Assembly: GCF_900111175.1 (NCBI RefSeq)
Contig: NZ_FOGI01000011.1
Coordinates: forward strand, 136,891 to 200,890
Source of the DNA: Actinokineospora terrae
Lineage (GTDB): Bacteria > Actinomycetota > Actinomycetes > Mycobacteriales > Pseudonocardiaceae
Direction of reading: 5' to 3'
Length of the DNA: 64,000 nt
Shown here: in pieces, positions 41,710-51,900 of the stretch
Numbering within the stretch: position 1 is the stretch's first letter
How the letters are laid out: every line of letters begins with the position of its first letter
Translations under genes and position numbers: made by a program
Notes under the pieces: generated by a model
Databases searched by the model: none
What the model saw: only the letters and a program-made list of their open reading frames with translations
Told to the model about the DNA's origin: nothing

Positions 41710-42421
41710 CCGGCCGCCGGTCATCGGCATCACGACCTACCTGGAGAACGCCACCTTCGGGATCTGGGAAACCGAGGCCGCGGTCCTGCACCGCGACTAC
41801 CTGGACTCAGTACGGGTAGGTGGCGGTAACCCGGTCCTCTTGTCCCCGATCGGCGACTGGCGCCCCTCGACCCTGGACTGGCTCGACGGGTTAGTGCTGT
41901 CCGGCGGCGCTGACGTTGACCCGGCGCGATACGGCCAACCGCCGCACCCAACCACTGGGACCCCTCAGCCACTACGGGACGCGTCGGAGTTTGCACTGTT
42001 GGCTGCCGCGATCGAGATGGACTTGCCTTTGTTGGCCGTCTGCCGCGGCCTTCAGGTGCTCAACGTGGCTCTTGGCGGGACCTTGCACCAACACACACCC
42101 GAGATCGTTGGCACCAACGATCACCTCCCGCACGTGGCGTCCTTCGGTAAGACGGAGATCTCGGTGACGCCGGGGTCGCTGCTCGGCCGGATCCTGGGGG
42201 AGTCCGTGTCGGTGCTGTGCCACCACCACCAGTCAGTCGACCGAGTAGCCGACGGCCTCCACGTCGTCGCCCACGCCCAGGACGGCACGGTCGAGGCCCT
42301 GGAACTCCCCGGCCGCCGCTTCGCGCTCGCCACCCAATCCCACCCGGAACAGAACGCCGACGACGCCCGCCTGTTCACCGCCCTGGTGGACGCGGCCAGG
42401 GCCAGGAGGGAAGACCGATGA
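41690..42421 (+). CDS. Gamma-glutamyl-GABA hydrolase-like class I amidotransferase (PuuD-like, C26)
   Basis: 243 aa; GTG 41690 overlaps the GlnA-like gene by 20 bases. Catalytic Cys in LAVCRGLQVLN and His in ATQSHPEQNA; GLVLSGGADVDPARY is a family signature. It releases glutamate from the gamma-glutamylated product. The stop overlaps the next start (ATGA). Confidence 0.9.
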   Translation: MASNGSDRPPVIGITTYLENATFGIWETEAAVLHRDYLDSVRVGGGNPVLLSPIGDWRPSTLDWLDGLVLSGGADVDPARYGQPPHPTTGTPQPLRDASEFALLAAAIEMDLPLLAVCRGLQVLNVALGGTLHQHTPEIVGTNDHLPHVASFGKTEISVTPGSLLGRILGESVSVLCHHHQSVDRVADGLHVVAHAQDGTVEALELPGRRFALATQSHPEQNADDARLFTALVDAARARREDR

Positions 42422-43773
42422 CCGCGTTCGAGGTCGTGAACCCGGCGACCGAGGAAGTGATCGCCTCGGTCGGGTTGGCCGGGGTGGACGAGGCCGATCG
42501 GGCGATCGAGCGGGCCGCGGCGGCGTTCGCGGGGTGGCGGGCGGTGGCGCCTGCGGATCGTGCTCGGCTGTTGCGGCGGTTCGCGGACGCGGTGGACGCG
42601 GATCTGGAGAACCTGGCCGGGCTCGAGGTGGCCAACGCGGGGCACACCATCGGGAACGCGCGGTGGGAGGCGGGCAACGTCCGCGACGTCCTGCACTACT
42701 ACTCGGCCGCGCCGGAGCGGTTGTTCGGGCGGCAGATCCCGGTCGCGGGGGGTGTGAACATCACCTTCGCCGAGCCGCTGGGGGTCGTGGGGGTGATCGT
42801 GCCGTGGAACTTCCCGATGCCGATCGCGGCGTGGGGGTTCGCGCCCGCGTTGGCGGCGGGCAACACCGTGGTGCTCAAGCCCGCCGAGTTGACGCCGTTG
42901 ACCGCGCTCCGGCTGGCCGAGCTGGCGCGCGAGGCTGGTATCCCGGAGGACGTGTTCCAGGTCGTCCCCGGGCGGGGCGATGTCGTCGGGCAGCGGTTCG
43001 TGACGCACCCCGCCGTGCGCAAGGTCGTGTTCACCGGGTCGACCAGGGTCGGCAAGCAGATCATGGCCGGGTGCGCCGACCAGGTGAAACGGGTGACCCT
43101 GGAGCTCGGCGGCAAGAGCGCGAACATCGTCTTCGCCGACGCCGACCTGGCGAAAGCAGCCGCCACCGCCCCGTACGCGGTGTTCGACAACGCCGGTCAG
43201 GACTGCTGCGCGCGCTCGCGGATCCTGGTCGAGCGGTCGGCCTACGACGAGTTCATGGCCGCGTTCGAGGTGGCCGTGCGCGGGGTCGTGGTCGGGGCGC
43301 CCGGCGAGGAGACCACGGAGATGGGGCCGTTGATCTCCGCCGCGCACCTGGACCGGGTGCGGTCCTATGTGGACGACGCGCCGGTCGCGTTCCGGGGTGC
43401 CGCGCCGGACGGGCCGGGCTTCTGGTTCCCGCCGACCGTGCTCGAAGCGGGGAGCTACCGGGCCCAGTCGGAGGAGGTTTTCGGCCCCGTCGTGTCCGTG
43501 GTCCCGTTCGCCGACGAGGCGGAGGCGCTGCGGCTGGCCAACGACACCGAGTACGGCCTGTCCGGGTCGATCTGGACCCGCGACGTCGGCCGGGCGCTGC
43601 GGGTCGCGCGCGGGGTCGAGGCCGGGAACCTGTCGGTCAACTCGCACTCGTCGGTGCGGTACTCGACGCCCTTCGGCGGCTTCAAGCAGTCCGGGCTCGG
43701 CCGCGAGCTCGGACCGGACGCGCTGGCCGCGTTCACCGAGGTCAAGAACGTCTATGTGGACACCCAGGAGTGA
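42418..43773 (+). CDS. Aldehyde dehydrogenase (gamma-glutamyl-aminobutyraldehyde type)
   Basis: 451 aa. NAD(P)-dependent oxidation of the amino-aldehyde intermediate. VIVPWNFPMPIAAWGFAPAL and FTGSTRVGK (cofactor site), LELGGKS with the general base Glu, NAGQDCCARS with the nucleophile Cys, and FGPVVSVVPF. Slightly shorter than most ALDHs, at both ends. Fourth in order of the pathway; 4-base overlap with the previous gene. Confidence 0.93.
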   Translation: MTAFEVVNPATEEVIASVGLAGVDEADRAIERAAAAFAGWRAVAPADRARLLRRFADAVDADLENLAGLEVANAGHTIGNARWEAGNVRDVLHYYSAAPERLFGRQIPVAGGVNITFAEPLGVVGVIVPWNFPMPIAAWGFAPALAAGNTVVLKPAELTPLTALRLAELAREAGIPEDVFQVVPGRGDVVGQRFVTHPAVRKVVFTGSTRVGKQIMAGCADQVKRVTLELGGKSANIVFADADLAKAAATAPYAVFDNAGQDCCARSRILVERSAYDEFMAAFEVAVRGVVVGAPGEETTEMGPLISAAHLDRVRSYVDDAPVAFRGAAPDGPGFWFPPTVLEAGSYRAQSEEVFGPVVSVVPFADEAEALRLANDTEYGLSGSIWTRDVGRALRVARGVEAGNLSVNSHSSVRYSTPFGGFKQSGLGRELGPDALAAFTEVKNVYVDTQE

Positions 43774-43775
43774 GC

Positions 43776-44537
43776 ATGCGTCTAGAGGGACGGGTCGCCG
43801 TGGTCACCGGCGGCGCCAGCGGCATCGGTCTGGCGTCGGTCCGGCGGCTGGCCAGTGAGGGCGCCAAGGTCGTAGTGGGTGATATCGACCCATCAAGCGG
43901 GCGGAAAGCGGCCGAAGAGGTGGACGGGCTGTTCGTCCAGGTCGACGTGACCAGTGAGGACGAGGTCAAGGCCCTGTTCCAGGCCGCCGCCGACACCTAC
44001 GGCTCGGTCGACATCGCGTTCAACAACGCGGGCATCTCCCCGCCCGAGGACGACTCGATCCTCACCACCGGCCTCGACGCCTGGCGCCGCGTGCAGGACG
44101 TCAACCTGACCTCGGTGTTCCTGTGCTCGAAGTACGCGATTGAGCACATGCGCCGCGCGGGGAAGGGGTCGGTGATCAACACGGCCTCGTTCGTGGCGGT
44201 CATGGGCGCGGCGACCTCGCAGATCTCCTACACCGCGTCCAAGGGCGGGGTGCTGGCGATGAGCCGGGAGCTGGGCGTGCAGTTCGCCCGCGAGGGCATC
44301 CGGGTGAACGCCCTGTGCCCCGGACCGGTGAACACCCCGCTACTGCGCGAGTTGTTCGCCGCGGACCCGGAGCGCGCCGCCCGTCGCCTGGTGCACATCC
44401 CGCTCGGCCGCTTCGCCGAGCCGGAGGAGATCGCCGCCGCGGTGGCCTTCCTGGCCAGCGACGACTCGTCGTTCATGACCGCGTCGCAGTTCCTGGTCGA
44501 CGGCGGGATCTCGGGGGCATATGTCACTCCCGAATGA
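43776..44537 (+). CDS. Short-chain dehydrogenase/reductase
   Basis: 253 aa, 2 bases after the ALDH. Rossmann motif TGGASGIG, NNAG, catalytic Ser/Tyr/Lys (NTASFV, YTASK) and LVDGGISG. Probably reduces or oxidises an alcohol/aldehyde of the same pathway. Confidence 0.92.
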   Translation: MRLEGRVAVVTGGASGIGLASVRRLASEGAKVVVGDIDPSSGRKAAEEVDGLFVQVDVTSEDEVKALFQAAADTYGSVDIAFNNAGISPPEDDSILTTGLDAWRRVQDVNLTSVFLCSKYAIEHMRRAGKGSVINTASFVAVMGAATSQISYTASKGGVLAMSRELGVQFAREGIRVNALCPGPVNTPLLRELFAADPERAARRLVHIPLGRFAEPEEIAAAVAFLASDDSSFMTASQFLVDGGISGAYVTPE

Positions 44538-45237
44538 CCCGCTCGACCCGGCCCTGGCCGCCCTGTTCCGCCCGGTCCGCGCGGGCAACGCCCTCGAGGA
44601 GACCATGGAGCGCATGCTCCAGGCCATCCGCCTCGGGGTCGTGCCGCCGGGCGGGCAGCTGCCACCCGAACGTGAGCTGTCGTCACGCCTCGGGGTGAGC
44701 CGGGTGACCTTGCGTGAGGCTTTGCGGGCGTTGCAGGAGTCCGGCCACGTCGAGTCCCGGCGCGGCCGCTACGGCGGCACCTTCGTCCGCGTCCCGTCGT
44801 CGGACCCCCTGCCCGCCCCGGACCGCGACGCCATCGAGGACACCCTCACCCTGCGCTACGCCCTGGAAACCGGCGCCGCCGAACTGGCCGCCGCCCGCTC
44901 CCTACCCCCGGCGACCCGCCGCCACCTGCGCGGCTGCCTCGCCGACGCCTCCGCCGCGGGCATCGACCACTACCGCCGCACCGACTCCCGCCTGCACCTG
45001 GCCATAGCCGAGGCCACCGCCACGCCATCCCTGACCGCCGCCCTGGCCGACGTCCGCACCCGCCTCAACGCCCTCCTGGCAGCCATCCCCCTGATCCCCG
45101 CCAACCTCACCCACTCCAACGCCCAACACAAGACCATCATCGACGCCATCCTCGACGGCGACGCCACGGCGGCCCGCGCCGCGATGGCCGAACACCTGGC
45201 CGGAACGGCGGCGCTTCTGCGGGGTTTCCTGGCCTGA
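44521..45237 (+). CDS. FadR/GntR-family transcriptional regulator
   Basis: 238 aa; ATG 44521 overlaps the SDR by 17 bases. N-terminal winged helix (about 20-90: QLPPERELSSRLGVSRVTLR) and C-terminal FCD ligand domain with its metal-binding Asp/His positions (DSRLHLAIAEA, SNAQHKTIIDAI). Last gene of the catabolic operon and its likely controller. Confidence 0.9.
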   Translation: MSLPNDPLDPALAALFRPVRAGNALEETMERMLQAIRLGVVPPGGQLPPERELSSRLGVSRVTLREALRALQESGHVESRRGRYGGTFVRVPSSDPLPAPDRDAIEDTLTLRYALETGAAELAAARSLPPATRRHLRGCLADASAAGIDHYRRTDSRLHLAIAEATATPSLTAALADVRTRLNALLAAIPLIPANLTHSNAQHKTIIDAILDGDATAARAAMAEHLAGTAALLRGFLA

Positions 45238-45240
45238 GGG

Positions 45241-45456
45241 CTACTTGGTGACGATCGGCTCGGGCTCGGCGAAGTTGTCGCCGCCGGGGGGTGAGAGGCG
45301 GGTGGTGTGGAGGGAGATCACGCGGCCGTCGGTGCAGGTGATGCGGAGGTCGGTGACGCCCTTGTCGACGGCGTAGGTGTCGATGCTGGTGATGTCGGGG
45401 TGGCCTGCTGCTTGGAGTTGCTCGCGCAGGTAGTCGACGAAGCGGTCGCGGCGCAT
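45241..45456 (-). CDS. 71-aa conserved hypothetical protein
   Basis: Begins MRRDRFVDYLREQL and has ITSIDTYAVDKGVTDLRITC. It is a diverged paralogue of the 69-aa protein just upstream (MRRRELDDVL..., ITEVVKIDKGHSRLRVDF): the same helix-strand-strand layout. The start shares its A with the stop of that gene (TGATG), so the two are coupled. Function unknown. Confidence 0.65.
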   Translation of the reverse strand: MRRDRFVDYLREQLQAAGHPDITSIDTYAVDKGVTDLRITCTDGRVISLHTTRLSPPGGDNFAEPEPIVTK

Positions 45457-45665
45457 CAGAGAGCCGACTCGGGGATCGCGTACGCGGCGTGGGCGGGGAC
45501 ACCGGGGCCGCTGACCTCGCGGACCATGATGGTGGCTCGGGCGCCGCTGGCGAAGTCCACGCGGAGCCTGCTGTGCCCCTTGTCGATCTTGACCACCTCG
45601 GTGATCTCCGGGTGGTCCTTGCTCAGGACGTCGAACAGCACGTCATCGAGTTCGCGGCGGCGCAT
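45456..45665 (-). CDS. 69-aa conserved hypothetical protein (paralogue of the next gene)
   Basis: MRRRELDDVLFDVLSKDHPE, then ITEVVKIDKGHSRLRVDFAS and a beta hairpin ATIMVREVSGPG. Coupled with the 71-aa gene that follows. The pair may form a heterodimer. Function unknown. Confidence 0.65.
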   Translation of the reverse strand: MRRRELDDVLFDVLSKDHPEITEVVKIDKGHSRLRVDFASGARATIMVREVSGPGVPAHAAYAIPESAL

Positions 45666-45685
45666 GGATCAATATAGGCACACAA

Positions 45686-45711
45686 AGGCCCCCGAAATGA
45701 TCCGGGGGCCT
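45686..45711 (-). terminator. Terminator of the Scr1/DUF397 operon
   Basis: A 9-bp stem (45686-45694 with 45703-45711) directly behind the last DUF397 gene on the minus strand, and before the next minus-strand gene. Confidence 0.65.
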
Positions 45712-45715
45712 CGTG

Positions 45716-45886
45716 TCAGCTGACTCTGGTGAGGAGGCTGGTGAACGCGCGGGTGGGGAACCGGAGGGTGGGGGTCGGGTTCTTGGTGTCGCGCAGGTGG
45801 ACGGTGGTGGGGGTGGGGTGGGCTACCTCTACGCAGTCGTTGTTGCCGCCGCCTGTGCCGCTGAAACTGCTGCGGCGCCAGGTCAT
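45716..45886 (-). CDS. DUF397 protein
   Basis: 56 aa: MTWRRSSFSGTGGGNNDCVE, followed by VHLRDTKNPTPTLRF, which is the DUF397 pattern (WRRSS-SG-NCVEV, VRDSK). The start overlaps the stop of the first DUF397 gene by 4 bases (ATGA). DUF397 proteins are encoded next to Scr1-type XRE regulators. Confidence 0.85.
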   Translation of the reverse strand: MTWRRSSFSGTGGGNNDCVEVAHPTPTTVHLRDTKNPTPTLRFPTRAFTSLLTRVS

Positions 45887-46068
45887 CGGGTGACGCCGGT
45901 GAGGAAGGTGGCGAATGACCCGGGAGTGAAGCGCAGGGTGGGCGCGGCGTTCTTGCTGTCACGAAGGTAGACAGTGGACTCGGTGACTGGCATGGCTACC
46001 TCGACGCAGGCGTTGTTGCCGCCCCCGGCGCCGCTGCGGCTGCTACGACGCCACTGAAGCTCGTTCAC
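45883..46068 (-). CDS. DUF397 protein
   Basis: 61 aa: MNELQWRRSSRSGAGGGNNA with VYLRDSKNAAPTLRF. Overlaps the XRE gene by 4 bases. A second, similar DUF397 gene follows, a tandem duplication. Confidence 0.88.
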   Translation of the reverse strand: MNELQWRRSSRSGAGGGNNACVEVAMPVTESTVYLRDSKNAAPTLRFTPGSFATFLTGVTR

Positions 46069-46910
46069 TTGCTCAAACTCCTTACTCTCGCGCGGATCAC
46101 CTCCGCGCTGGCCTCTGGGTCCAGACTGGCGGTCCGAACCTCGTCGAACATGGTTTGGAAGTGCTGGACGTCGCTTTCATTCTCCACCCACACACCACCG
46201 GCTGGGTGCTCCAGATACACCACATCCGAGTCACCCTCGTCGCCGAAGGTCATGATCCAGCAACCCCCGGACATGTTGCCGTAAGCGCCTGTCTCGAACG
46301 GGATGATGTGAACAGTCACGTTCGGTTGCTCAATGAGTTCGAGTAGCCGCTGCAACTGATCGCGAAGCACCTTGCTGCCTCCGACTTCCCGGTGCAGCAC
46401 GGCGATGTCCAAGCAAACGCACAACTCGATCGCGTCTGGACCTTCCAGGTAGCGCTGGCGTTCCAGTCGGATGTTGACAAGTTCGTCCACATCGGAGGTC
46501 ACCTTGGCGGTGGCGAAGACTGCCATCGCGTAGTCCGCTGTCTGCAGAAGGCCTGGGATTACTGAGGTTTCGAGGATGTAGATCTGCTCGGCCTCGCGCT
46601 CGGTGTTGACGAGTTCGCGGAAGGCTTTGGGGGAGTCGGCGGGGAGGCGGATCTTGGGCATGGTGACCGAGGCGGCGTCGTAGAGGGTGCTGGCCTTCTC
46701 CTCGGCGTCGTCGCCCGCGCCGTAGTAGGTGAGCAGGACGGAGACGGCGGCCCAGGCGGGCTTGTAGATGCCGTTCTCGTACCGGCTGATCGTGCTCTCC
46801 TCCGTCTTCAGCTTGCGTGCCGCGTCCACCGCGCGCAGGCCCGCTGCCTCTCGGAGTTCGCGCAGGTATCGGCCGAGTCGCTTCTTGCGTCGGGTCGGGG
46901 TTGCCGCCAT
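46065..46910 (-). CDS. Scr1/DUF5753-type XRE-family regulator
   Basis: 281 aa from ATG 46910. N-terminal helix-turn-helix (about 12-70: LRELREAAGLRAVDAARKL) and the DUF5753 domain (about 100-275: IYILETSVIPGLLQTADYAM, VHIIPFETGAYGNMSGGCW). Such proteins with DUF397 partners control development and antibiotic production in Streptomyces (BldB/WhiJ-like systems) or act like toxin-antitoxin pairs. Confidence 0.9.
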   Translation of the reverse strand: MAATPTRRKKRLGRYLRELREAAGLRAVDAARKLKTEESTISRYENGIYKPAWAAVSVLLTYYGAGDDAEEKASTLYDAASVTMPKIRLPADSPKAFRELVNTEREAEQIYILETSVIPGLLQTADYAMAVFATAKVTSDVDELVNIRLERQRYLEGPDAIELCVCLDIAVLHREVGGSKVLRDQLQRLLELIEQPNVTVHIIPFETGAYGNMSGGCWIMTFGDEGDSDVVYLEHPAGGVWVENESDVQHFQTMFDEVRTASLDPEASAEVIRARVRSLSK

Positions 46911-47027
46911 GGGATGAGCCTAGCGACTGTCCGTGTGGAGCATGTGCACTCTAACGGGGCATTGTTGGAGCAACTTGCGCCGGCCTAGGTTGGCGTCACC
47001 ACGAACCGATGACAGGAAGGTGCCCCC

Positions 47028-47225
47028 ATGCTGCGCTCCGATCTGGAGATCACCACCTGGGCCAAGATCAACGACAGTTGCTCGATCTCCGCCGAGGTGG
47101 AGGGGACTGACCTGGTGGTGCGCTTCGCCGGTCAGCTCGACAACTTCGAGGTCCTGTTCACCCCCGCCAGCCTCGACCAGCTCATCACCGCGGCCACCGA
47201 GGGCCGCGCCCTGCTCAACGCCTGA
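47028..47225 (+). CDS. 65-aa hypothetical protein
   Basis: ATG 47028 has AGGAAGG 7 bases upstream. Acidic, beta-rich product (ISAEVEGTDLVVRFAGQL). Divergent from the Scr1 operon. It may be an additional small partner. Function unknown. Confidence 0.6.
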   Translation: MLRSDLEITTWAKINDSCSISAEVEGTDLVVRFAGQLDNFEVLFTPASLDQLITAATEGRALLNA

Positions 47226-47328
47226 CCCCGCCGTCCGACCCGCCGCCGGTAGAGGGCATTCACCTCCTCCGAACGGACCTGTGACGTACCTTTTAGGGGT
47301 CCGTTCCACAGCCGAGGGGGTGCACCAC

Positions 47329-48774
47329 ATGCCGGACGACCGGCGGCGGGTCCCCCCACGCCGCCCCCAAGATCCCGAGGCCCCCCGTCCTGCCCGGCGG
47401 GCCCCCGAACCCCCGCCGGAGCGCACCCGCCACTCGGGCTCGCTCGACGGCTCTCTCGACCCGATCCCCTCCCGCCCCACCAGCGCCAACCCCGGACCGC
47501 CTCGTCCGGCCCCCGCCGGGCAGCCACCTCCCCACGGCCGCCCCGCGACCGGCCAGTCCGCGAACGGCCGCCCCGCGACCAGCCAGCCCGCGAACGGCCG
47601 GCCCACGCACCCGCCCCGCCCGGTGAACGGGCAGCCGCTCAACGGCAGGCCGATCCGCCCGGCGACCGGTCGCCCGGCGGCGGACCGGCCCGCGGCAGGC
47701 AGGCCGCCGCACGCGCGAGCCCACCCCGCCGAGGCGCGGACCGAGTTGATCCCGCCGGTCACCGACGACGATCCCACCGAGTTCATCCGGGCCCACCGCG
47801 GCTCGCTCGGCTACCGGGACCCGGAGACCGAGCGCATCCGGCCCGCAGGCCAGGACGAGCCGGACGACCGGGTCCACCTCGACGACCTAGCCGACTACGA
47901 CGACCACGACGACGACAACCACGACCCCGACCACGACGACGAGTTCGACGATGACCCTCCGCCGCCCAGGCGCAAGGAGAGCGTCGCCTCCGTCATCGTC
48001 CGGTCTGTCGGCGAGATCATGGTCACCCTGGGCGTGATCGTGCTGCTCTTCGTCGTCTACGAGGTCTGGGTCACCGACCTGGTCTCCGCCGAGAAGCAGG
48101 AAGACGTCACCGTCGCGCTCGACGACCAGTGGCAGCACCCCGGCCCCGCCGATCCGCAGCGGCAGCAGAAGTTCGAGTTCGCCGACGGCGAGGGCATGGC
48201 GAAGCTCTACATCCCCGCGCTCGGCGACGACTACCACTTCACCATCGTCGAGGGCACCTCCGCCGCCGACCTCGAGACCGGGCCCGGGCACTACAAGAAA
48301 TCCGCCCTGCCCGGCCAGCCCGGCAACTTCGCCGTCGCCGGCCATCGGGTCGGCAAGGGCGCTCCGTTCAACGACCTCGACCTGCTGTCCTCCTGCGACG
48401 CGATCGTGGTCGAGACGCAGACCTCGTGGTTCGTCTACCGGATGCTCCCCACCTCCGACGACGCCAAGAACTGGGCCGCCAAGGCCGCCGACCCGAGGTG
48501 CGCCGGGGTGGCCCCGCAGACCGGTGACTACGCCAGGGCGACCGGCCGCCAGATCGTCACCCCGCAGCAGAGCGAGGTCGTCGCGCCCGTTCCCGGCAAC
48601 CCCTCGGCGAAGACCCCGGCCGAGCAGCGGCAAAAGATGATCACGCTGACCACCTGCCACCCCAAGTTCTCCAACCGGCAGCGGATGGTCCTGCAGGGCG
48701 TTCTGGTGCGCGAGCAGCCCAAGAACGCAGCGGCGCCCACTGAGGTTCCCGCCGAATTGCGCGAGACCGCCTAG
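47329..48774 (+). CDS. Class E sortase with long disordered cytoplasmic N terminus
   Basis: 481 aa from ATG 47329 (GAGGGGG upstream). Residues 1-225 are Pro/Arg/Asp-rich with repeats such as NGRPATSQPANGRP; one membrane segment at about 229-248; sortase domain (about 285-460) with catalytic H339 (AVAGHRVG), C443 (TLTTCHPKFS) and Arg in SNRQRM. Cuts LAxTG-type sorting signals and attaches proteins to the cell wall. The next gene encodes a protein with an LVDTG signal, probably its substrate. Confidence 0.92.
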   Translation: MPDDRRRVPPRRPQDPEAPRPARRAPEPPPERTRHSGSLDGSLDPIPSRPTSANPGPPRPAPAGQPPPHGRPATGQSANGRPATSQPANGRPTHPPRPVNGQPLNGRPIRPATGRPAADRPAAGRPPHARAHPAEARTELIPPVTDDDPTEFIRAHRGSLGYRDPETERIRPAGQDEPDDRVHLDDLADYDDHDDDNHDPDHDDEFDDDPPPPRRKESVASVIVRSVGEIMVTLGVIVLLFVVYEVWVTDLVSAEKQEDVTVALDDQWQHPGPADPQRQQKFEFADGEGMAKLYIPALGDDYHFTIVEGTSAADLETGPGHYKKSALPGQPGNFAVAGHRVGKGAPFNDLDLLSSCDAIVVETQTSWFVYRMLPTSDDAKNWAAKAADPRCAGVAPQTGDYARATGRQIVTPQQSEVVAPVPGNPSAKTPAEQRQKMITLTTCHPKFSNRQRMVLQGVLVREQPKNAAAPTEVPAELRETA

Positions 48775-48927
48775 CAACGCCCCATGGTCCACTTCACACA
48801 CTGCTGACCAGCATCGTTACCGACATTTACCCGACCTGGTGAATCCGGCGGTGCTGGCGCGCGCCGCCCGTGCACCCAAGGCAGATTCCGATTCGTCGGA
48901 AACTGTCGTTCTGCATGGGAGTCGGAC

Positions 48928-51900
48928 ATGTCCATAACGAGAGCGGTCCGCCGTGGCCTAGCGGCGGTATTGGCAACGGTGACCGCCGCCGCCGGGGTCG
49001 TCGTCCTGGGGGTCGCTCCCGTGGAGGCCGCGGTCGTACGCCCGTTCACCCTGAACTACGACAAGGAGCTCTACGGCGACTTCGTGCAGGCGGGCAACGG
49101 CAACATGCAGTGCCCGAGCGTCTCCGACCCCGTAGACCCGTTCGGTGAGCCGATCGCGACCTGCGCGCAGTCCCAGGCCAGGACGTACACCGCGTCCACC
49201 GGCATCAACGACAGCTACTACATGCGGTGGGCCGACGTCGACGGCTCCGCCGCGACCTACAACTCCAGCACCGGCTCGGTCACCGTCCCGGCGGGCGCCA
49301 AGATCGACTACGCCCGGCTGAACTGGGCGGGCGACACCGGCACCATCCGACTCGCCGACGGCACCATCTCGGCCGCGCCCGGCTGCAACACCCGCCAGTT
49401 CCTCGCGGGCGGCGGCACGGCGGTCCTGCCCTCGGGCACCCCGGAGTCGACCTCGGCCCGGTTCACCGTCGGCGGTGTCACCCAGGCCGTCGCGCCCGCG
49501 GTGATCAGTCGCGACGCGCTGGCGAACGTGCCGAACTCGCAGCCGCAGTTCTACACCGCCTACGCCAACGTGACCGCGCAGGTCGCGGCGAACCTGACCA
49601 CCGGGTCCGCGCAGACCATCACCGTCGGCAACGTGTGGTCGCCGCAGGGCTTCGGCTGCTTCGCAGGCTGGTCGCTGGTCGTGGTCTGGTACTTCGACGC
49701 GCCCAACGGTGACGCCCCCGCCAAGCGCGAGGTCTACATCTACGACGGCCACGTGCGCCAGTCCTCCGCCGACGCCGCGACCACCACGACCGTGTCCGGC
49801 TTCCGCGTGGGCGACAACAACGTCCGCGTCGGCGTCACCGCCTACGAGGGCGACTTCAACATCAGCGGCGACTCGTTCGCCATCAACGGCACCGCCGTGG
49901 AGGAACCGATCTCGGCGGCCGTGACGAACAACTTCTTCGTCTCCTACGCCGAGAACGACGTCAACCCCGCCGTCGACAACAACATGAGCGTCGACTCGAA
50001 GGTGGTCGCGACGAACCTGATCACCACGGGGTCCACGTCGGCGACACTGACCTTCGCGACCTCCGGCGACACCTACCTCGCCGAGAACCTCGTGCTGTCG
50101 GTGCCGATCCCGTCGATCAGCGTCACCAAGACGCTCAACGCCCCCGGCCCGTACAAGCCGGGTGACACGGTGACCTACAACTTCTCCATCGTCTCGCCGG
50201 GCGGCTCCAGCGCCACCAGCGTCGAGGTGGACGACCCGCTCGCCGCGAACTGCGACAAGGTCATCGGCACGCTGCTCGCCGACGTGCCCTACACCTACTC
50301 GTGCACCGGCCTCGCGGGCTCGGACGACTACATCAACACCGCGACGGCCACCGGTGACAGCTCCTTCGGCGACCCGCTCACCGGCACCGGCGAGGTCCCG
50401 GTCACGGTGATCAACCCGTCGATCGACATCACCAAGGTCGCCGACCAGGCCACCTACACCACCGGCCAGACGATCACCTTCACCATCACCGTCCACAACG
50501 ACGGCGACAGCCCGATCACCGGCATCTCGGTGAGCGACCCGACCGTGCCCTCGTGCGCCAACGCCACGATCGGCACCCTGGGCGCGGGCGGCAGCACCAG
50601 CTACACCTGCACCGCGACGGCGCCGATCACCGGTGACAGCAACACCGCCACCGTCAACGGCACCGACCAGCTCGGCGATCCGATCAGCGACTCGGCCACG
50701 TCCTCGGTGCCGACCGTGGGCGAGATCTCCGGCCGCGTGTTCATCGACCGGAGCAACAACGGCACCTACGACCCGGGCGCCACGCAGTACGACACGGGTG
50801 TCTCCGGTGTGACCGTCACGCTGACCGGTACTACCGCGGGCGGTAGCCCGGTCAACACGCCTGGCACTACCGCAAGCGACGGCACGTTCGTGTTCCCGAG
50901 CATCCAGGCCGGTACGTACACGGTCACCGAGACCCAGCCCGCCGCCTACGACGACGGCACGGACACCGCGGGCACGCACGCCGTGTCGGGTGGCAACGAC
51001 ATCTTCACGGTGACGTTGACCTCCGGGCAGTCGAGCACCGGCAACCTCTTCGCCGAACTGGCGACGTCAAGCCTGGCGGGTCGCGTTTACCTTGACGCCG
51101 ACAACAGCGGCACGGTCAACGGCGCCGAGGGTGCGCTCACGGGCAACCCGGCGGTGACCATCTCGCTGACCGGTACCGACAACGGCGGCAACGCGGTCAC
51201 GCTGTCCACGACGACCAACGGCGCGGGCAACTACACCTTCTCCGCGCTGCGGCCCGGTACCTACACGATCACCGAGACGCAGCCTGGCGGGTTCACCGAC
51301 GGCAAGGAGACCGTCGGGACCTCGGGCGGCACGCTGTCGCCGCCGAACGCCATCAGCGCCATCTCGCTGGCGGCCAGGACGAACGGCACCGGCTACCTGT
51401 TCGGTGAGTACGTGGCCACCTCGATCACCGGCAGCGTCGTCGACGACGGCGGCAACGCCATCGCCAACGTGACGATCACGCTCTCCGGCGACGCGTCGGC
51501 CACCACCACGACGGCGCCCAACGGCACGTTCAGCTTCACCACCCTGGCGCCCGGCACGTACACGATCACCGAGACCCAGCCGATCGCGTATGGCGACGGT
51601 CCGGAGAGCGCGGGCAGCCCGGCGGGCAACATCTCGGTCAACGACGTGATCAGCGGCATCGTGCTGTCCTCGGGCACCGCGGGCGCCGAGTACGTCTTCG
51701 CCGAGGACCGCGGGTCCATCGCCGGTGTCGTGTTCGACGACTACGACAACGACGGGATCAAGGACGCGGGCGAGCCCGGTCTGGCGGCATCGGTCACGCT
51801 GACCGGGGTCGACGCCAACTCGGTCACGATCACCCCGGTGACGATCACGTCCAACGCCACGACGGGCGTGTACACCTTCCCGAACCTGCTGGGCGGCACC

